From positions 1 through 51,605 of the forward strand of contig SOIB01000061.1 in NCBI GenBank assembly GCA_004377355.1: 51,605 nt of DNA, given 5' to 3'. The notes below the pieces were generated by a model, which saw nothing but the letters and a program-made list of their open reading frames with translations, was not told the DNA's origin and did not search any database. This DNA comes from Candidatus Stahliibacteriota bacterium. Its GTDB lineage: Bacteria; Hydrothermota; UBA3072. Positions within the stretch are counted from its first letter, which is position 1, and the number at the start of each line of letters is the position of its first letter. Below, piece after piece: positions 46,805-51,605 of the stretch. The position numbers and the translations under genes were made by a program.

Positions 46805-47905
46805 TTACCTCCTAAAGAGAAGTATAAATATTCCTGGTATTACAATAAATATAATTATTATGTAGATAAACGCAAGGAACCTTTTCCTTCCCGGTAAATA
46901 GCCTACCTTTTTTGCAAAGAAGATTGGGATTTTTCTTAGAGGATACCATATCGTAATACCAAATACGTTGAAGATAGAATGACAGAGCGCAACCCTGATG
47001 GCATTGACATTCCCTGTAACCAATGCTGCTAAAATGGTAGTTACTGTTGTTCCCAGATTTGCCCCTAATGTATACGGATATATCTGTTCTATACTGAGTA
47101 TACCTGCTCCAGCAAGAGGAACAGCGACGGAGGTTACAACCGAACTAGACTGAACGAAAGCTGTAAGACTCAATCCAAGGATACCTGCTGTAAGTGCGTT
47201 TCGGAAAAGAAACTGGTCGATAAGGGTTTCAAATTTACCTGCTGAAGCTTTTCGTAGTGTTCCAACAAATAAAGTTATGGCTAGAAGGACTAGAAAGAAG
47301 GCAAGTAAAGCAGATAGGGTGTAGTGTTCACCTGTAAAGCTCATTATTTTATGAGAAACAGGGTCAATTACAATATCCAGAGGCGAATTGAAGGTAACAC
47401 CACCTTTACCCCACAGAAGATCAGTGAAGAATCCAGATATTCGCTCTATGGGATGAAATAATATCTCGAGTGGTAATAATATAAGGACTGAAAGAAGGTT
47501 AAATATGTCGTGAACAATTGCTGCGGGGAAAGCTCTATTAAATTCCCTTTCAACAGAAAAATGACCCAATGAGGCAATAATATTGGTAATTGTCGTTCCG
47601 ATATTTGCTCCCATAATTATGGGAATAGCGTTGGCAACGGTTAAAGTTCCTCCTGCTACAAAACCTACGGTGATAGATGTGGTAACAGAGCTTGATTGAA
47701 TAATTGTTGTGGCAAATAATCCAATGAAAAGTCCCATAAGTGGATTGCTAGTAGTCCTTATAAGAGCACTTGCAAAATTTATCCCAAAACCTTTAAGAGA
47801 ACTTCCCAATAGTTCGATACCGAGAAGAAATAGATATAAGTATAGGAGGGCTAAGAATGTATTTAGAAGAACTTTGAGGGTTTTTGAGTATTTTTCGGAT
47901 GCCAA
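46805..47905 (-). CDS. Na/Pi cotransporter family protein
   Basis: TTIIQSSSVTTSITVGFV, GANIGTTITNIIASLG and second QSSSVVTS...GANLGTTVTTILAAL repeat. Confidence 0.92.
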   Translation of the reverse strand: MASEKYSKTLKVLLNTFLALLYLYLFLLGIELLGSSLKGFGINFASALIRTTSNPLMGLFIGLFATTIIQSSSVTTSITVGFVAGGTLTVANAIPIIMGANIGTTITNIIASLGHFSVEREFNRAFPAAIVHDIFNLLSVLILLPLEILFHPIERISGFFTDLLWGKGGVTFNSPLDIVIDPVSHKIMSFTGEHYTLSALLAFFLVLLAITLFVGTLRKASAGKFETLIDQFLFRNALTAGILGLSLTAFVQSSSVVTSVAVPLAGAGILSIEQIYPYTLGANLGTTVTTILAALVTGNVNAIRVALCHSIFNVFGITIWYPLRKIPIFFAKKVGYLPGRKRFLAFIYIIIIFIVIPGIFILLFRR

Positions 47906-47932
47906 ACCCCTATATCCTTTTAATATTTAAAA

Positions 47933-48004
47933 CTCCTCGGGCAGGACTCGAACCTGCAACAACCTGATTAACAGTCAGGTGCTCTTCCTTTGAGCTACCG
48001 AGGA
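47933..48004 (-). tRNA. tRNA-Asn (anticodon GTT)
   Basis: Reverse strand TCCTCGGTAGCTC...CCTGACTGTTAATCAGG...GGTTCGAGTCCTGCCCGAGGAG. Confidence 0.93.
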
Positions 48005-48012
48005 ACAATAAT

Positions 48013-48041
48013 ATCATAATTAGTACTCATGCTTTTGTCAA
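48013..48041 (-). promoter_or_regulatory. putative tRNA-Asn promoter
   Basis: Reverse strand TTGACA - 17 nt - TATGAT immediately upstream of tRNA-Asn. Confidence 0.7.
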
Positions 48042-48042
48042 G

Positions 48043-48564
48043 CTATTTAAGAACAACATCTCCTATTTCGTCTAAATTTTCGAATTCATCCGACGCTCTT
48101 ATTATCTCGATAGCGGTTGGACCTCTTCCCGGTCCAATGAGAAGGATTTTTTTCCCTCTCTTACTTAAAAAATGAATAAGGGGTTCGAAATCACTATCAC
48201 CTGTAATTAAGACTATTTCGTCAACATATTCTAAACTTGTTATCATCTCTAAAACCATCTCTACATCCATATTAGCTTTTATAGAGCCATCGGGTCTTTC
48301 CTTTGCTAGTTTACTTAGAACTCTGTACCCAATAAGCGAGATGGCATCGATAAGTTTGAGTCTGTTCTCATCTGAAAGCCTATAAGGAATAAATGCAGAG
48401 AATTTAATTATTTCTCCATCTTCTTTCTTGTAGCGTTCTGTTAAGTAATCTTTTAGTCTATCGTATCTGATTTCAGCACCCTGTTTTTCAAACACCTGTT
48501 GGATATTCTGAACATCAATAAACACTGAAACCTTCTTCATAATACCCCCTTTATTGGTTTTCAA
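48043..48564 (-). CDS. NYN domain (LabA/DUF88-like) protein
   Basis: VSVFIDVQNIQQVF, VDEIVLITGDSDFEPLIHFLSKRGKKILLIG. Confidence 0.85.
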   Translation of the reverse strand: MKTNKGGIMKKVSVFIDVQNIQQVFEKQGAEIRYDRLKDYLTERYKKEDGEIIKFSAFIPYRLSDENRLKLIDAISLIGYRVLSKLAKERPDGSIKANMDVEMVLEMITSLEYVDEIVLITGDSDFEPLIHFLSKRGKKILLIGPGRGPTAIEIIRASDEFENLDEIGDVVLK

Positions 48565-48643
48565 ATTTCAAAAAGATTATTATTTATCTCGCTAAATATT
48601 TATTATACGAGATGTATAATTAATTTGTATCATGCTGATTGAT

Positions 48644-50002
48644 TTATCCTGAGGCATTAAAATCTTTTGAATTGAGGCCAAATTGCTTTCCCAATAGTTC
48701 TCTCTTCTCTTGCAGTTTTATACCAACATTTGCAAGTTCACTTAAGACAGGATCATAAATGTCAGGTTTTGTTGGTATACAAACTCCCTTCTCTTCTATT
48801 GCACCTTTTAGGATTAAATGCACAGCACAGGCAGCAGGAAGACTTACAGTTCTTGCTATTGCTGTATCTTCTCCTACTGTTCCGTAATCTACCAACTTTG
48901 AAATAAAAATCTCCTTCTTTGTGTTTATTTCTACTACTACTTCATCCTGAAGGATTACCATATCTTTCTCACCTTGCTTATACGAGAGTTTGTCATTCAT
49001 CAAATAAACTAATACATCAATATTTCCACCTTTTTCGATTGGGATTTTTTCATTAGAGAACAAACCAATCCACTTTAGTTTATCTACTACCTCCTCCCCT
49101 GGATTATAATTTAGGTGATCTATCAATGATTTCCTAACATCATCCCCTTCAGATTCAGTCAAATCTTTTGCAAATTCCAAATAAGTGAGATTCGATAGGT
49201 CACGCTCTTCAGTTTCAAGAAGACCAAGTCTCGAAATTGTAAGCCATAAATCGCACCATCCAGGGTATCTTATTGTTCCTCTAAATATCTCATTAGCCTC
49301 TTTGATATTATATTTACTTAGATATTGGATAGAATCTCGGTTGGGGTAAATTTCCATCATCCCAATATCTTCTATATCCATTCGGAAATAGTGACTAAAT
49401 AGGTCTTCTCTGGGAACAGTAACTTCTTCTCCATTCCGCAGGTACTTTCCTCTATTCCTGCCGGCGAGGGCAACACCTCTAGGACTCCATCCGATTTTGT
49501 ATCTAAATGGATTATTGCTATATCCTGGAGCTGGTAGAGATCCACAATAGGAGTGGAATGCAATAACAGTACCCCCCTGTTTATGTATGGAATCGATAGA
49601 TTTTTGTGCAGACATATGGTCGATTCCCGGGTCTAATCCTATTTCATTTAGAAGAAGAACCCCATTATCAAGGGCCTTATCGTTGAGATTTTGCATTTCG
49701 TTGCTTACATAAGAGGTGGTTACCATATCGGTTTTGTGTTCGATGCAAACACCAGCTACTTCTACATGATAGGTATAAGGTAATAGGCTGACTACACAGT
49801 CTGAATCCTCTACCAGTTTATGAAGGGTATCTTTCTCCTTGATAGTCCACCCGATTGCTTTTCCATTTGAATGTCCTTCTATTAAATTTTCTGCTTTACT
49901 CAGTGTTCTACTTGCTACTATAACATTAATACCCTTTTCTAACAGGTATTTAACCATTGGTTTAGCAACCATTCCTGCTCCGAGAATAAGCACCTTTTTC
50001 AT
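48644..50002 (-). CDS. saccharopine dehydrogenase (glutamate-forming type, LYS9/SDH-like)
   Basis: KKVLILGAGMVAKPMVKYLLEKGINVIVASR, LLNEIGLDPGIDHMSA, FHSYCGSLPAPGYSNNPFRYKIGWSPRG. Confidence 0.88.
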   Translation of the reverse strand: MKKVLILGAGMVAKPMVKYLLEKGINVIVASRTLSKAENLIEGHSNGKAIGWTIKEKDTLHKLVEDSDCVVSLLPYTYHVEVAGVCIEHKTDMVTTSYVSNEMQNLNDKALDNGVLLLNEIGLDPGIDHMSAQKSIDSIHKQGGTVIAFHSYCGSLPAPGYSNNPFRYKIGWSPRGVALAGRNRGKYLRNGEEVTVPREDLFSHYFRMDIEDIGMMEIYPNRDSIQYLSKYNIKEANEIFRGTIRYPGWCDLWLTISRLGLLETEERDLSNLTYLEFAKDLTESEGDDVRKSLIDHLNYNPGEEVVDKLKWIGLFSNEKIPIEKGGNIDVLVYLMNDKLSYKQGEKDMVILQDEVVVEINTKKEIFISKLVDYGTVGEDTAIARTVSLPAACAVHLILKGAIEEKGVCIPTKPDIYDPVLSELANVGIKLQEKRELLGKQFGLNSKDFNASG

Positions 50003-50009
50003 CTTTATC

Positions 50010-51305
50010 TTACCTCCTTAAAAAACGCTTTAGATATTGATAAGGGGGGGTCAATTCCCCTTTATACAGAATAACAGCTCTCTTTATAGGAAGAGGTAAA
50101 GTGCATTTATTAAAATCACCTGGATAGGATGCATTTACTATTTCTGGTATAAAGCCTTTGAGTATGTTACTGAAGTATATTGAAGATTCGCGTGGAAGCT
50201 CTGTGGGAAGTATATCAACTGCCATAATTACAATACCATCGCCTTCAATACCGTATTTTATAGTGCCATTTTCGGGATTATAAACATATACTGGATTATC
50301 TGGTTCTGTGCATACCATTGTACATTCATTTGCCCCTTCAATATCACAGCTTATATCCCCGATCACTTTAAGTTTTGCTAACTCCTTATTGTAGTTCTTT
50401 CTCAAGTACTCTTTAGTAATTAATCTTGGATACTTTTCTTCCCAATAGATAGCGTTAATAAGGATTGTAATATATGGAAGATACTTAAAAAATACCCCTT
50501 CGTAGTGCTCTGGATTATCATAGTAGTCCTGTAGATTGAAACTTTTTTCATCCTTTCTTCTTACGAGGTGTTCTTCTCTAAATACTACCTTGTATAGTGT
50601 GTGTGGATTATCCTTAAGGCTTTCAAGTTCTTCTGCTTTAATTTCCTCGACAGGGAAGTAACGAAGTAGTTCCTGCGCTCCAGAGGAAACATTACCGTAA
50701 CCAGCAATCCCAATGACAAATGGAGAGAGTTCTTCTGGTAAACCCTTCTCTTTTATTTCCTTTCCTAACTTTTCGCTATCTTTCTTTAGGTGATTAAGTG
50801 AAGGATACTCTATGGGGCGTTTTATGTGGAGGAAAGGAGTTTTATAACCTTCCCATTCGAGTCGTTTGCCTGCTGCCCATAGAGATTCAATCATTCCTGC
50901 AATACCGGCGTACTTACCAAAAGCTATCAGACGATTATCATTCTCATCCCTAAAGCATTCATAATCGATAAGGGTATCGCGTTTTTCCATCATTCGTTTT
51001 AACATAGGCATATTATACTCCTGACCCTTAATTGTGTGTGAGAAGAAGACATAAATTTTATCTTCACGAAATAAATCAATTGGTATCTCTTTTATTCCAA
51101 ATATCACTGGAACGTCAAGATTTTCTGATACTTCTGTTCCTAGTTCTTTATATTCATTATCTTGGAATACCCTAATTTGAGAGGGTTGCACGGTTGTTTT
51201 TATAGAATGAGCAGAATCCAGAAATGCTACATCACTAGGAGTAAGAGGACTTCTCCTTTCCCATTTGCTTTTATCTTCTCTCCTTATTCCTATTCGTCTC
51301 TCCAT
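50010..51305 (-). CDS. lysine-ketoglutarate reductase-like (saccharopine dehydrogenase, lysine-forming/AlaDH-PNT N-terminal) protein
   Basis: IGIRREDKSKWERRSPLTPSDV, IYVFFSHTIKGQEYNMPMLKRMMEKRDTLIDYECFRDENDNRLIAFGKYAGIAGMIESL; 7 nt upstream of the SDH-like gene. Confidence 0.85.
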   Translation of the reverse strand: MERRIGIRREDKSKWERRSPLTPSDVAFLDSAHSIKTTVQPSQIRVFQDNEYKELGTEVSENLDVPVIFGIKEIPIDLFREDKIYVFFSHTIKGQEYNMPMLKRMMEKRDTLIDYECFRDENDNRLIAFGKYAGIAGMIESLWAAGKRLEWEGYKTPFLHIKRPIEYPSLNHLKKDSEKLGKEIKEKGLPEELSPFVIGIAGYGNVSSGAQELLRYFPVEEIKAEELESLKDNPHTLYKVVFREEHLVRRKDEKSFNLQDYYDNPEHYEGVFFKYLPYITILINAIYWEEKYPRLITKEYLRKNYNKELAKLKVIGDISCDIEGANECTMVCTEPDNPVYVYNPENGTIKYGIEGDGIVIMAVDILPTELPRESSIYFSNILKGFIPEIVNASYPGDFNKCTLPLPIKRAVILYKGELTPPYQYLKRFLRR

Positions 51306-51389
51306 AATTACACCTTATATCTATAGCATTGACACTATTTGTCAAGGTCGGAAACCTCCTGCTGGGATTTAGGAATCAAGGTTTATAGT

Positions 51390-51597
51390 ATTAATGAGTA
51401 AGAATTAAAGGTGTAAGTGCTGGGTTCTGAGTTCGGAGTACTGAGTTATGGGTTCGGAGTTCTGGGTTTATTAATTTTTTGAGTTTATAGAGTTTTTATA
51501 TAAAGTCCGAGGTCCGAAGTCCAATGTCTATAGGGATTAGGTCTTGGGTGTTAGGTCTTAGGTTCAGAGTACTGAGTACTGAGTTCCGAGTCTGTAT
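51390..51597 (+). repeat. long 7-nt periodic degenerate repeat array in two blocks
   Basis: 51390-51473: ATTAATG AGTAAGA ATTAAAG GTGTAAG TGCTGGG TTCTGAG TTCGGAG TACTGAG TTATGGG TTCGGAG TTCTGGG TTTATTA; 51506-51597: TCCGAGG TCCGAAG TCCAATG TCTATAG GGATTAG GTCTTGG GTGTTAG GTCTTAG (1-nt slip) TTCAGAG TACTGAG TACTGAG TTCCGAG TCTGTAT. Confidence 0.85.
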
Positions 51598-51605
51598 TAA
51601 GGATT

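Noticed and set aside
1-51605. CRISPR array or transposon
   Set aside because: No regularly spaced conserved ~25-40 nt repeats with unique spacers, and no transposase, integrase or phage-like ORF. The 7/8/9-nt arrays are contiguous and lack spacers.

Overview
51.6 kb AT-rich bacterial chromosomal window, probably from a diderm (LpxB, TamB-like and outer-membrane barrel proteins). No rRNA, CRISPR array, phage or transposase was seen. From left to right: (i) a redox/housekeeping block: glutaredoxin fragment missed by the ORF track, AhpD-like protein, flavin reductase, M23 peptidase, DUF89, Mrp ATPase, Nudix; (ii) a lipid block: G1P-dehydrogenase-like protein, Gfo/Idh/MocA oxidoreductase, LpxB, DUF374 acyltransferase, MsbA-like ABC exporter; (iii) a FecR protein, bL28, DUF523, and dnaN-dnaA; (iv) divergent from dnaA, a ~14.7 kb tightly packed + strand operon. 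It encodes a soluble receptor-like protein with two MCP-type hairpins fused to a family-5 solute-binding domain, then CheW, CheY, CheA, CheC, an 877-aa TPR protein, DUF4388/PATAN-TPR, TPR-Roadblock, two more Roadblock-like proteins and a TamB-like protein; (v) a zinc ribbon protein, YifB/ComM, and a metallopeptidase/beta-propeller/beta-barrel fusion; (vi) smpB-amidase-murI; (vii) a second DUF4388 operon; (viii) tRNA genes (Lys, His, Arg, Pro, Asn), RdgB, SPOR, ManC, DUF3108, PhoU, Na/Pi symporter, NYN protein, and a split LKR/saccharopine dehydrogenase pair. The strongest candidate for an undescribed system is the dnaA-divergent chemosensory-Roadblock-TamB operon with its cytosolic receptor/solute-binding-protein fusion. 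A second notable signal is a family of degenerate 7-, 8- and 9-nt periodic repeats in intergenic DNA. All family calls come from reading motifs by eye; no database search was run.
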